Shown here piece after piece: positions 9,286 through 18,038 of a DNA stretch of 64,000 bases (its first letter is position 1; each line of letters begins with the position of its first letter). The notes under the pieces are model-generated. The model saw nothing but the letters and a program-made list of their open reading frames with translations, was not told where the DNA came from and did not search any database. The position numbers and the translations under genes were made by a program. The DNA comes from Hyphococcus sp. (GTDB lineage Bacteria > Pseudomonadota > Alphaproteobacteria > Caulobacterales > Parvularculaceae), in the NCBI GenBank assembly GCA_028281665.1, contig JANQJK010000016.1, positions 248,001 through 312,000 of the forward strand, in the 5' to 3' direction.

Positions 9286-12039
9286 ATGAGTAACGATGAC
9301 ACAAAGAACGGTTCGAAGGGGCGGGACGACGCGCCAATCGAACACGATATGTTCGCGCCCGGTGAAACGAAAAAACCCGCTGTCGACGCCGCAGGCGAGA
9401 ACGGGGCTGACGACGTTATTGAACTTGGACCGTCCGACCGCACGCGACCTCGCGCGCAGGACGAGATGACCGCCCCGAAACGCGCCGAAGAAAATCCTGA
9501 ACGGGACCAGATCGACAAACCGGGCGGGTTTGTTTCAACGGCGGTGAAAGTCGTCGGGATCGGCTTTGCAGCCGGCGCTTTCGCCATCATCGGGGCGGCG
9601 ATATTCGTTGCGAGTTATCTTGGCCGGCTCGCGGAAGATTTGCCGCCCTATGGTCAGCTTGCGGAATATGCGCCGCCTGTGACGACGCGGGTCTACGCCG
9701 GCGACGGCTCACTCGTTGCGGAATTTGCCCGGGAGCGGCGCCTGTTCGTGCCCATCGAACAGATCCCCGACCACGTCAAAGGCGCATTCGTCTCCGCTGA
9801 AGACAAAACTTTTTATGAGCACACCGGGCTTGATATGCGCGGGCTCATCCGCGCGCAGATTTCGAACATTTCCAACATTCTCCAGGGACGGCGCCTCGAA
9901 GGCGGTTCGACCATCACCCAGCAGGTCGCGAAGAACTTTCTTCTGACAAGTGAGCAAAAGATCGACCGCAAGCTGCGGGAGATGATGATCTCGCGAAAAA
10001 TGGAAGCGGCGTTCACCAAGGATCATATCCTTGAGCTGTATCTGAACGAGATTTACCTCGGCAACCGCTCCTACGGGGTTGCGGCGGCGGCGCTCAACTA
10101 CTTCGACAAGGCCTTGAGCGATCTCTCCGTCGCCGAGGCCGCCTATCTTGCTGCAATCACCAAAGGCCCATCCAATTACCACCCCATCGAAAACGAAAAA
10201 CGCGCCGTCGCGCGGCGGAACTGGGTGATCGGCCGGATGCTGGAAGACGGACGAATTGAGCAGGCGGACGCGGACGAGGCGAGGGAGTTGCCCCTCGGGG
10301 CGCAGATGGCGGATCCGCTGGGTGCGCGCGAATGGACGATGGAATACTTTGCCGAGGAAGTTCGTAAACAGATCGTCGATCTTTACGGCGTCGAGGCGCT
10401 TTATGATGGCGGGCTTTCCGTGCGGACGTCGGTTGATCCGCATTTGCAGCGGGCTGCGGGAACGGCCCTTCGCCGGTGGCTTGTCGAATACGATCAGCGG
10501 CACGGATGGCGCGGCCCGCTTGCGACCATGGAGTTCGACGCCGGCGCCGACTGGAACGAGGCGTTTACGGCGCAGGTCGCCGACATGGTGGAGACGCGCG
10601 CCGTATCGGAAGATCTGGCGCCATGGCGCCCGGCGCTGGTTCTTGCTGTCGAGGACACTGAGGCGCGGATCGGCTTCGGCGACGGAACCGAGGGGATTAT
10701 TCCCGTCGACCAACTCTACTGGGCGCGCGAGTACATCTCCGCGAACGAGCGCGGCCCGGCCGTTGAGAGCGCCGGACAAGTCTTTTCCGAGGGCGACATC
10801 GTTTATGTCGATGCGGCGCGCGAAGTTACAAAAGACGACAATGGCGTGCGAACGGTCGCCGCGGACGCGCCGGTCATTGACGGCGCCTATGCGCTGCGTC
10901 AGCCGCCGGCGGTTAATGGCGGGCTGATCGCAATCGATCCGCATACGGGACGCGTGCTCGCCATGGTTGGCGGATTTTCCTTCCGCATGTCCGAATTCAA
11001 TCGGGCCGTGCAGGCGGAGCGCCAGCCCGGCTCCACATTTAAACCGTTCGTTTATTCAGTGGCGCTCGATAATGGCTATACGCCGTCATCGACCGTGCTG
11101 GATGCGCCCTTTGTCGCGCCGGGCGAAGACAGCTGGTACAAGCCGGGCAATTATATTGAGGGCCGCTTCGGCGGCGAGTCGACGCTCCGTACAGGGATTG
11201 AAAAATCGCGCAACACCATGACTGCGCGCCTCGCGCAGGATCTCGGCATCGGCCCGATCATGGAGTACATCGAACGGTTCAAACTGTCCGACCGGCTGCC
11301 CCGCGAACTCGCAATCTCCCTTGGGTCGGGCGAGACCACGCTGATGAGAATCACCGCCGCCTATTCGATTTTCGTCAATGGCGGCAAACGCGTTGACCCT
11401 GCGATTATCGACCGCATTCAGGATCGCGCCGGCGAAACGATTTACACGCGTGACAACCGCGTGTGCTCCGCTTGCGACGCGCCGTTCTGGTACGGCCAGG
11501 CCGAACCGCAATTGACCGACCCGCGTGAGCAGGTGCTTGATCCGCGCACCGCCTATCAGATTACCTCGATCCTCGAAGGCGTGGTCGTGCGCGGCACGGG
11601 AAGCGCTGTGCGTAAAGCGTCAAACAAACCGCTCGCAGGCAAAACCGGCACCACCAATGACTACAAAGATGCATGGTTCGTCGGCTTTTCGCCGGACCTC
11701 GCCGCTGGCGTTTTCGTCGGCTTCGATCTCCCTCAGACGCTCGGCCGGAACGAAGCGGGCGGTACGGTAGCGGCTCCGATCTTTGCGGACTTCATGGTTG
11801 AAGCCTTGAAAGACGAACCCGGCATTCCCTTCCGGGTGCCGTCCGGCATTCGACTTGTTCGCGTCAACGCAGAAACCGGTAAGCCGGCGTCAAGCGGGCG
11901 GGTCATTCTCGAAGCGTTCAAGGCGGACGATATCATCGGCGGCGGCCCGTCGTCGGAGGAGCTGATTCTCGATCCGCTGTCGTCAGCGGGCCTTGCCGAC
12001 GAGACGCCGGAAGAGGAAGACCTCAACGGTCTTTACTAG
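9286..12039 (+). CDS. mrcA: Penicillin-binding protein 1A, bifunctional transglycosylase/transpeptidase
   Basis: Class A PBP (917 aa) that polymerises and cross-links peptidoglycan. It has an Asp/Glu-rich cytosolic tail of about 85 residues, one membrane helix (about 90-112), and a GT51 domain with the catalytic Glu in EDKTFYEHTG (about 172) and the motif GGSTITQQVAKN. The transpeptidase domain carries STFK (Ser about 583), SRN (about 640) and KTGT (about 786). An OB-like insert lies between the two domains, as in Gram-negative PBP1A. The ATG at 9286 follows GAGAAACG. It sits 169 bp after amiC and 53 bp before prfB. The long acidic N-terminal tail is the only deviation from the E. coli protein. 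Confidence 0.95.
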   Translation: MSNDDTKNGSKGRDDAPIEHDMFAPGETKKPAVDAAGENGADDVIELGPSDRTRPRAQDEMTAPKRAEENPERDQIDKPGGFVSTAVKVVGIGFAAGAFAIIGAAIFVASYLGRLAEDLPPYGQLAEYAPPVTTRVYAGDGSLVAEFARERRLFVPIEQIPDHVKGAFVSAEDKTFYEHTGLDMRGLIRAQISNISNILQGRRLEGGSTITQQVAKNFLLTSEQKIDRKLREMMISRKMEAAFTKDHILELYLNEIYLGNRSYGVAAAALNYFDKALSDLSVAEAAYLAAITKGPSNYHPIENEKRAVARRNWVIGRMLEDGRIEQADADEARELPLGAQMADPLGAREWTMEYFAEEVRKQIVDLYGVEALYDGGLSVRTSVDPHLQRAAGTALRRWLVEYDQRHGWRGPLATMEFDAGADWNEAFTAQVADMVETRAVSEDLAPWRPALVLAVEDTEARIGFGDGTEGIIPVDQLYWAREYISANERGPAVESAGQVFSEGDIVYVDAAREVTKDDNGVRTVAADAPVIDGAYALRQPPAVNGGLIAIDPHTGRVLAMVGGFSFRMSEFNRAVQAERQPGSTFKPFVYSVALDNGYTPSSTVLDAPFVAPGEDSWYKPGNYIEGRFGGESTLRTGIEKSRNTMTARLAQDLGIGPIMEYIERFKLSDRLPRELAISLGSGETTLMRITAAYSIFVNGGKRVDPAIIDRIQDRAGETIYTRDNRVCSACDAPFWYGQAEPQLTDPREQVLDPRTAYQITSILEGVVVRGTGSAVRKASNKPLAGKTGTTNDYKDAWFVGFSPDLAAGVFVGFDLPQTLGRNEAGGTVAAPIFADFMVEALKDEPGIPFRVPSGIRLVRVNAETGKPASSGRVILEAFKADDIIGGGPSSEELILDPLSSAGLADETPEEEDLNGLY

Positions 12040-12092
12040 ACCGGCGGGCCTTATTACCAATCCGCGTCTTTCAATTTTGACCGGAGTTTTCC

Positions 12093-13218
12093 ATGCGCGC
12101 GGAAATCGAGGCGCTCATCACCGAAACGAGGCAGTCTGCTGAACTGCTGAGGAGGCGTCTTTGACTGGGATAAAGCCCGGCGAGACCTCGACGAACTGAA
12201 CGCGCGCGCAGAAGACCCGAAACTCTGGGACAATCCGGAAGAGGCGCAAGCGCTCATGCAGCGCCGCAATGCGCTTGAAGCGCAGATGAACGCTGTATCG
12301 GAGATCGACGGCGAACTGAGCGATATCTCGGAACTTGCCGAACTCGCTGACGCAGAGAGCGACGAGGCGAGCCTTGATGAGGCGCAGGAGATGTTGAAGG
12401 CCCTGCGCGACCGTGCGGCGAAAGCGGAGATCGAGGCGCTGCTTTCCGGCGAGGCCGACGCCAACAATGCGTTCGTTGAGATTCATCCGGGCGCGGGCGG
12501 CACGGAATCAAATGACTGGGCGGCGATGCTCCTGCGCATGTATGTGCGCTGGGCGGAGCAGCACGGCTATAAAGTCGATGTGATTGAGCAGCAGGCCGGC
12601 GACGAGGCGGGCATCAAGTCGGCGACCATCCATGTCAAAGGCCACAATGCGTATGGATGGCTGAAAACTGAATCCGGCGTGCATCGCCTCGTGCGCATCT
12701 CGCCATACGATTCCAATGCGCGGCGCCACACGTCGTTTTCTTCCGTCTGGGTCTATCCGGAGATCGACGACCGCATTGAGATCGAAATCAACGAATCGGA
12801 TTGCCGGGTCGATACGTTTCGCGCCTCCGGCGCCGGCGGTCAGCATGTGAACAAGACCGACTCGGCGGTGCGCATAACCCATGAGCCGACCGGCATCGTG
12901 GTGCAGTCGCAGAACGAGCGCTCCCAGCATAAAAACCGGGCGACGTGCTGGAACCTTTTGCGCGCGCGCCTTTACGAACGGGAATTGCAGATCCGGGAGG
13001 AAGCGGCCGCCGCAACGGAGGCGGCGAAATCCGATATCGGCTGGGGCCACCAGATCCGCTCCTATGTGTTGCAGCCCTATCAGATGGTGAAGGATCTGCG
13101 CACCCAGGTGGAAAGCCCGAGCCCTGATGCAGTGCTCGACGGCGATCTCGATCCGTTCATGTCGGCGGCGCTTGCAGCGCGCATCGCCGGGGAGGCGGGC
13201 GAGGGCGCGGAGGCCTAA
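12093..13218 (+). CDS. prfB: Peptide chain release factor 2, with programmed +1 frameshift
   Basis: RF2 recognises UGA and UAA and triggers peptide release at the ribosome. Codons 1-23 ([14 protein letters not shown]...RRL) end at an in-frame TGA at 12162-12164; reading one base later gives [14 protein letters not shown] and continues to 13218, for 374 aa in total. The catalytic GGQ is in [15 protein letters not shown], and the recognition tripeptide appears as SPY in [14 protein letters not shown]. The ORF track shows only 12256-13218 because of the frameshift. The following methyltransferase ATG abuts the TAA directly. Confidence 0.96.
12150..12165 (+). promoter_or_regulatory. prfB recoding site (internal SD + CTT TGA C)
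   Basis: AGGAGG-CGT-CTT-TGA-C: a perfect Shine-Dalgarno-like AGGAGG three bases before the CTT-TGA slip site, as in the classic prfB autoregulatory frameshift. When RF2 is scarce, slow termination at UGA allows the tRNA on CUU to slip +1 onto UUU, producing RF2. Confidence 0.95.
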
Positions 13219-13671
13219 ATGAAACTTGTCGTTCCGCCGCCGATACAGGGCGTCATCATTGCACTGTTGATGTGGGCGCTGGCGCGCTGGACGCCGCAAT
13301 ATTCGGTAGACTTCCAGGGACGTGCGTTGCTGGTTTACTTATTTGGTGTCGTCGGGGTCGTCATGGAAATTGTCGCGGGCGCGATCTTCCTGCGCGCGAA
13401 AACCACCGTCAATCCGATGAAGCCAGAAAACGCGAATAGGCTGGTGACGACCGGCCTTTACCGTATCAGCCGCAATCCGATGTATCTGGCGCTACTGTTT
13501 ATTCTGATGGCTTGGGGCGCTCATCTTGCGAATCCGTTGAACATTATAATGCTAACCGCGTGGGTGCTCTACATTACGGAAATGCAGATCAAACCCGAGG
13601 AGGTGGCGCTTCGCGACAAATTCGGCAAGGAGTACAAAGCTTATTGCCGGCGGGTGAGGCGGTGGATTTGA
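13219..13671 (+). CDS. Isoprenylcysteine carboxyl methyltransferase-like membrane protein
   Basis: A small 150-aa integral membrane methyltransferase of the ICMT/PEMT-like family. It has about four hydrophobic helices and the signature RISRNPMYLALL (the R-x-P-x-Y SAM-binding helix) followed by a C-terminal EMQIKPEEVALRDKFGKEYKAYCRRV, where the E-E-x-L...G-x-x-Y-x-x-Y pattern is diagnostic. Members methylate isoprenylated or small lipid-like substrates; the bacterial substrate is usually unknown. The start codon directly follows the prfB stop (TAAATG), so the two are probably translationally linked. Its last bases overlap the TTG start of the next gene. Confidence 0.8.
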   Translation: MKLVVPPPIQGVIIALLMWALARWTPQYSVDFQGRALLVYLFGVVGVVMEIVAGAIFLRAKTTVNPMKPENANRLVTTGLYRISRNPMYLALLFILMAWGAHLANPLNIIMLTAWVLYITEMQIKPEEVALRDKFGKEYKAYCRRVRRWI

Positions 13672-14747
13672 CGGCGCTCCGCGTATTCGCCGCGATGTTA
13701 GCTGGCGTCGTCGCTATGGCCGCATGTGGCGACGGACATTCCGTTTCCGATAGAGCTGAGGGCCGCGGCATGGATGATCGTGAACTGATCGTGATGGCCG
13801 CGCCTCGGGACGGCGATTCCTATTACGCGGATGTTGCGGGTACCATACGCGATTTTCATGTTGCCTATGCACAAGCGATTATAGAAAGTGGCGACGACGT
13901 CGTGATCTTTGTCGATCAGGCGTCTTATCCGCGTTACGCCGAAACGCTTGACCCGCGCTATCTCGCCATTGCGCCGATGGACGACATCTGGATGCGGGAC
14001 TTTTCCCTTTCCAACGCTGAAGCCCCGGTGATGTTTCGTTACACTGCCGAAGGGCAGGGAGGAGGACGAAGGGGGCAGGCGGACGCCGACGCCGTGCAGG
14101 AGACGCTTGCCGCCTATCTCGAAGACGCCGGGTTGGCCTTCGAAGAAAGCGATCTGCTCAATGATGGCGGCAATCTTGTTGACGATTATGCGGGCCGCGC
14201 CGTCGTCAGCCGCAAGTTTCTCCGCGACAATGATTTATCGGACGAAGAGGGCCGGGCGCTGTTGCGCAGCGCGGCCGGGCTTGACTACGTCGCGTTCATT
14301 GAAGCTGACGAGCAAGGAGGGCTTGAACACGCCGACGGGGGCGTCGCGTTCACCGACCCGAATCGAGTCGTGATCAACAGTTACCCGGAAGATCCGGATT
14401 ACGCCGCCGAACTGAAGGCTGATCTTGGGGCCGGTCTTCCCGGGGTTGAGATTCTCGAAATCGTAACGCCCTACGACGGGTCGGCCGTTCACGACGAGCG
14501 CTTTGGCTCGGCCTGCGGGCTCTACACCAACATGCTGGTTACGCCGACGCGAATCTATTTCCCGCAATTCGGCGTCCCGGAAGACGTTGCGGCGCTTGAG
14601 GCGATGCGGTCATGGACCGACAAGGAAGTCATACCGGTTCAGTCAGCAGGGGTCTGTCATATGGGAGGCGGCGTTCGCTGCATGTCCTGGCAGTTGCGTG
14701 GGGAAAACGCGAAGAGACTTCGCCACTGGGCCGAGAGCCGCCGTTAA
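13668..14747 (+). CDS. Agmatine deiminase-family protein with export signal
   Basis: A 359-aa member of the agmatine/peptidyl-arginine deiminase family (guanidine group to ureido plus ammonia). Catalytic motifs are all present: PMDDIWMRDF, NDGGN, GSACGLYTN and the Cys nucleophile in HMGGGVRCMSW. The start is taken as the TTG at 13668 (TTGA overlap with the previous stop; GAGG 8 nt upstream), which gives a hydrophobic N-terminus ending in VAMAAC, a possible lipoprotein cleavage site. Typical AguA is cytosolic, so an exported version is unusual. The substrate may be agmatine or an arginine-containing peptide. No putrescine-pathway partner gene is adjacent. Confidence 0.82.
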   Translation: MTALRVFAAMLAGVVAMAACGDGHSVSDRAEGRGMDDRELIVMAAPRDGDSYYADVAGTIRDFHVAYAQAIIESGDDVVIFVDQASYPRYAETLDPRYLAIAPMDDIWMRDFSLSNAEAPVMFRYTAEGQGGGRRGQADADAVQETLAAYLEDAGLAFEESDLLNDGGNLVDDYAGRAVVSRKFLRDNDLSDEEGRALLRSAAGLDYVAFIEADEQGGLEHADGGVAFTDPNRVVINSYPEDPDYAAELKADLGAGLPGVEILEIVTPYDGSAVHDERFGSACGLYTNMLVTPTRIYFPQFGVPEDVAALEAMRSWTDKEVIPVQSAGVCHMGGGVRCMSWQLRGENAKRLRHWAESRR

Positions 14748-14967
14748 AAAAGGCCGTGTTTCAGGCGCTGCGCCCCTTTGCATTACGTCGCGGAGCCCGC
14801 TAAAACCCGCCGGAATTTGGGGCCTTAAGGTCGTTTCGTCGCATTGCGGGGAGGCCGCGGGCCCGTCCATCACACCTGTCGGCCGGCCTCAGTCTTTGGG
14901 TCTGGTTTGTAGCCAAGAGTTTTATCAACGCCCTGCGCGAATAGCGGGAAATGACGCCGGACCGGAC

Positions 14968-15597
14968 ATGATCGGAGCCTTTGCTTTTTATCTATTCGCC
15001 GCTGCGGCCGTGGGGTGCGGGTTTATGGTGATTGCCGCGCGCAATCCGGTGCACTCGGTCCTGTTTCTCATTAGCGCATTCCTGTCGGTTGCAGGGCTTT
15101 TCGTTCTGATGGGCGCGGAATATCTCGCGATGCTGCTGGTCGTCGTTTATGTGGGCGCCGTTGCGGTCCTGTTCCTGTTCGTCGTGATGATGCTCGATGT
15201 GGATTTCGTCGAGATGAAACAGGGCTTCCTGCAATACATGCCCATCGGTTTTGCCCTGGCGGCGCTGGTGGTGATCGAGTTGATCATGATCGTCGCGGTC
15301 TGGGCGTTTCCCCCCGAGGCGGAGATGGCGAGGGCGCACCCGATACCGACCGCGGCGGAAACCGTCTCCGACCCGAACGGGCCGACGAATATCGAGGCGC
15401 TGGGGCTCGTTCTCTACACAGACTACGTTCATCTTTTCCAGATTGCGGGCATGGTGCTGCTTGTCGCCATGATCGGCGCCATCGTTCTTACCTTCCGGAC
15501 GCGCGAAGGCGTCAAGAAGCAGGATCCCGCAGAGCAGGTCGCCCGCGGGCGCGATGTGGAACTGGTCGATATCCAGTCCGGTCAGGGACTACGTTAG
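14968..15597 (+). CDS. nuoJ: NADH-quinone oxidoreductase subunit J
   Basis: Membrane subunit of respiratory complex I (209 aa) with five predicted helices. Family motifs AARNPVHSVLFLISAFLSVAGLFVLMGAEYLAM and VYVGAVAVLFLFVVMML are visible. The track starts at 14503 in non-coding sequence; the ATG at 14968 (MIGAFAFYLF) is the normal N-terminus. It is the first gene of nuoJKLMN here. The 220 bp upstream hold no nuoI, so the peripheral-arm genes nuoA-I are elsewhere or beyond this window. The C-terminus EGVKKQDPAEQVARG is the usual cytosolic tail. Confidence 0.95.
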   Translation: MIGAFAFYLFAAAAVGCGFMVIAARNPVHSVLFLISAFLSVAGLFVLMGAEYLAMLLVVVYVGAVAVLFLFVVMMLDVDFVEMKQGFLQYMPIGFALAALVVIELIMIVAVWAFPPEAEMARAHPIPTAAETVSDPNGPTNIEALGLVLYTDYVHLFQIAGMVLLVAMIGAIVLTFRTREGVKKQDPAEQVARGRDVELVDIQSGQGLR

Positions 15598-15606
15598 GGG
15601 CGGTTG

Positions 15607-15918
15607 ATGCTGGACATCGGATTAGGACATTACCTTGCCGTCGCCGCGATCCTTTTTTCGATCGGCATGGCCGGCATTTTTCTCAACCGGAAAAACGTCA
15701 TCGTGATCCTGATGTCGATCGAGCTTATGCTGCTGGCCGTCAACATCAACCTTGTCGCGTTCTCCCAGTTCCTCGGGGATCTGGCCGGTCAGGTGTTCGC
15801 CTTCATGGTGCTGACTGTCGCCGCCGCCGAGGCCGCCATCGGTCTCGCCATTCTTGTCGCATTCTTCCGTAATCGCGGCGACATTGCCGTCGATGACGCC
15901 AACCTGATGAAGAACTAG
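15607..15918 (+). CDS. nuoK: NADH-quinone oxidoreductase subunit K
   Basis: A 103-aa three-helix membrane subunit of complex I, homologous to MrpC-type antiporter subunits. The conserved Glu residues of the proton path are in [18 protein letters not shown] and [13 protein letters not shown]. The ATG at 15607 is preferred over the in-frame TTG three bases earlier. It lies 9 bp after nuoJ and 14 bp before nuoL, within one transcription unit. Confidence 0.96.
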   Translation: MLDIGLGHYLAVAAILFSIGMAGIFLNRKNVIVILMSIELMLLAVNINLVAFSQFLGDLAGQVFAFMVLTVAAAEAAIGLAILVAFFRNRGDIAVDDANLMKN

Positions 15919-15932
15919 GAGCGGCGCCGGAT

Positions 15933-18038
15933 ATGGGGCAACTCGTCGTTTTATTGCCGCTCTTCGGGGCGATGCTGTCGATGCCGGTCGGTCGCACATT
16001 CGGACCGAAGGCGTCGGAATATGTGACGACCGGGCTCATGCTGATCGCTGCGGTGCTGTCGTGGATCCTGTTCTTCGACGTCGCCATCGGCAACAATGCC
16101 CGAACGATCGAGCTCTTTACATGGATTGCGTCGGGCGGGTTTGAAGCGAACTGGGCCGTGCGCCTGGACACCATGTCGGCGGTGATGCTCGTCGTCGTGA
16201 ATTCGGTGTCCTTCCTCGTCCATCTTTATTCCATGGGCTACATGAAGGAATACGGCGAACAGTCACGCTTCTTTGCATATCTGTCGCTCTTTACCTTCGC
16301 CATGCTGACGCTGGTGACGGCGGACAATTTCCTCCAGCTTTTCTTCGGCTGGGAGGGTGTGGGGCTTGCCTCTTATTTGCTCATCGGCTTCTGGTTTAAG
16401 AAAAAGTCGGCGAACGATGCGGCGATCAAGGCCTTTATCGTCAACCGGGTCGGGGACTTTGGCTTCGCCCTCGGCATCATGTGCATTTTCTATGTCTTCG
16501 GTTCGATTGAGTTCGACGCCGTGTTCGAGGCGGTTCGCAATAACGCCGTCGTCGATCCTTACGGCGCGGTCGCCGCGGCGCCGATCCGCGAGTTACAGAT
16601 CAATTTCCTCGACAATGACTGGCATGCGCTGACCGTTATCGCCGTTCTTCTCTTCATTGGCGCCATGGGCAAGTCGGCGCAGTTCCTCCTGCACACCTGG
16701 CTGCCGGACGCCATGGAAGGTCCGACGCCAGTTTCCGCCCTTATCCATGCGGCAACCATGGTGACGGCCGGGGTTTTCCTCGTTTGCCGCTGCTCGGTGA
16801 TCTTTGAATACGCCCCGAGCGCCGCGGCGCTGGTTACCATCGTCGGCGCGGTCACGGCTTTTTTCGCAGCGACCGTCGGTCTCTTGCAGGACGACATCAA
16901 AAGGGTCGTCGCCTATTCGACCTGCTCCCAGCTCGGTTATATGTTCTTCGCCGCCGGCGTCGGCGCCTATGACGCGGCGATGTTCCATCTCTTTACCCAC
17001 GCTTTCTTTAAAGCGCTCCTGTTCCTTGGCTCGGGCGCGGTCATCATCGCCATGCATCATGAGCAGGACATGAAGAAGATGGGCGGCGTTAAAGACATCC
17101 TGCCGCTGACGCACATATTGATGGTGATCGGCACTATCGGCATCACCGGCGTGGGGATTCCCGGATTTTATCTCTTCGGCGCGCCGTTCGGCACGGCTGG
17201 GTTTGTTTCAAAAGACGTTATTATCGAAGGCGCCTTTGCGGCAGGCGAGGTCGGGCGCGCCTTCGCCAATTTTGCCTTCGTGATGGGGCTTCTCGCCGCG
17301 GTGATGACGGCGTTCTATTCATGGCGGCTTATCTTCCTGACCTTCTGGGGCAAGTCGCGGGCGCCGGAATCTGTGCGCAAACATCCGCACGCCGTGCCCG
17401 ACACCATGATGGCGCCGCTCATTCCGCTGGCGCTCGGCGCCATGGCCGCCGGCATGGCGTTTTACGGCGATTTCGTTGGTAAGGAGAAAGAGGCGTTCTG
17501 GAACGGTGCGCTGTATTTTTCCGATGCGCATCATGAAGAAACAGCGTCGACAGACCATCACAAGGAAGATGCGTCGCATGGCGCTGCTGAAGGCGATCAC
17601 GGCGCGGCCAAGGAAGGCGGATATGAAGACAGCGGGCACCACGTCCCGGCATGGGTTTTGTGGTCGCCGTTTATCGCCATGCTCGCCGGCTCCCTGACCG
17701 CCGCGTTCCACTATCTTCGCGGCGATCCGTTGCGGCCGGGACTCCTGCGGCCGGGCGGCATGATCTACGCGTTCCTGAAAAACAAGTGGTACTTTGACGA
17801 GCTTTACGACTTCATTCTGGTTAAGCCGGCGCTTGCGATCGGACGGTTCCTTTGGATCGACGGGGACGGCAAGACGATTGACCGCGTCGGTCCCGACGGC
17901 ATCGCCGCCGTCGTCGCCGCAAACGCCAAACGCATCGTCAAGCTGCAATCGGGATATCTCTATCACTACGCGTTCGCCATGCTGATCGGCATCGCCGTGC
18001 TCGTGACATTCGTTTTGATCCGGCTGGGGGGCGGTTAG
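15933..18038 (+). CDS. nuoL: NADH-quinone oxidoreductase subunit L, with His-rich insert
   Basis: The largest antiporter-like subunit of complex I (701 aa), a proton-pumping membrane protein with a long lateral helix at its C-terminus. Conserved features are LFFGWEGVGLASYLLIGFW (essential Glu), KSAQFLLHTWLPDAMEGPTPVSALIHAATMVTAGVFL and DDIKRVVAYSTCSQLGYM. Near residues 530-570 there is a roughly 40-residue His/Asp/Glu-rich stretch (DAHHEE, DHHKEDASHG, SGHHVPAW) in the loop before the final helices. In many relatives this loop is reduced to an HHVP motif. The nuoM ATG follows the stop with no gap. Confidence 0.96.
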   Translation: MGQLVVLLPLFGAMLSMPVGRTFGPKASEYVTTGLMLIAAVLSWILFFDVAIGNNARTIELFTWIASGGFEANWAVRLDTMSAVMLVVVNSVSFLVHLYSMGYMKEYGEQSRFFAYLSLFTFAMLTLVTADNFLQLFFGWEGVGLASYLLIGFWFKKKSANDAAIKAFIVNRVGDFGFALGIMCIFYVFGSIEFDAVFEAVRNNAVVDPYGAVAAAPIRELQINFLDNDWHALTVIAVLLFIGAMGKSAQFLLHTWLPDAMEGPTPVSALIHAATMVTAGVFLVCRCSVIFEYAPSAAALVTIVGAVTAFFAATVGLLQDDIKRVVAYSTCSQLGYMFFAAGVGAYDAAMFHLFTHAFFKALLFLGSGAVIIAMHHEQDMKKMGGVKDILPLTHILMVIGTIGITGVGIPGFYLFGAPFGTAGFVSKDVIIEGAFAAGEVGRAFANFAFVMGLLAAVMTAFYSWRLIFLTFWGKSRAPESVRKHPHAVPDTMMAPLIPLALGAMAAGMAFYGDFVGKEKEAFWNGALYFSDAHHEETASTDHHKEDASHGAAEGDHGAAKEGGYEDSGHHVPAWVLWSPFIAMLAGSLTAAFHYLRGDPLRPGLLRPGGMIYAFLKNKWYFDELYDFILVKPALAIGRFLWIDGDGKTIDRVGPDGIAAVVAANAKRIVKLQSGYLYHYAFAMLIGIAVLVTFVLIRLGGG

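Noticed and set aside
9709-10944. 411-aa minus-strand ORF across mrcA
   Set aside because: It is an Arg/His-rich shadow of the PBP1A gene, whose own frame has all catalytic motifs. The same applies to the long antisense ORFs at 33245-34333, 37009-38016, 44648-45988, 49732-51054, 51772-52692 and 57573-59024.
12093-12164. Early stop in prfB as a pseudogene
   Set aside because: The AGGAGG and CTTTGAC recoding site is intact, so this is programmed frameshifting.
12691-12720. SPY instead of SPF in the RF2 recognition motif
   Set aside because: Noted as a difference from E. coli, but I recall this wording in other alphaproteobacterial RF2 proteins, so it is not treated as unusual.
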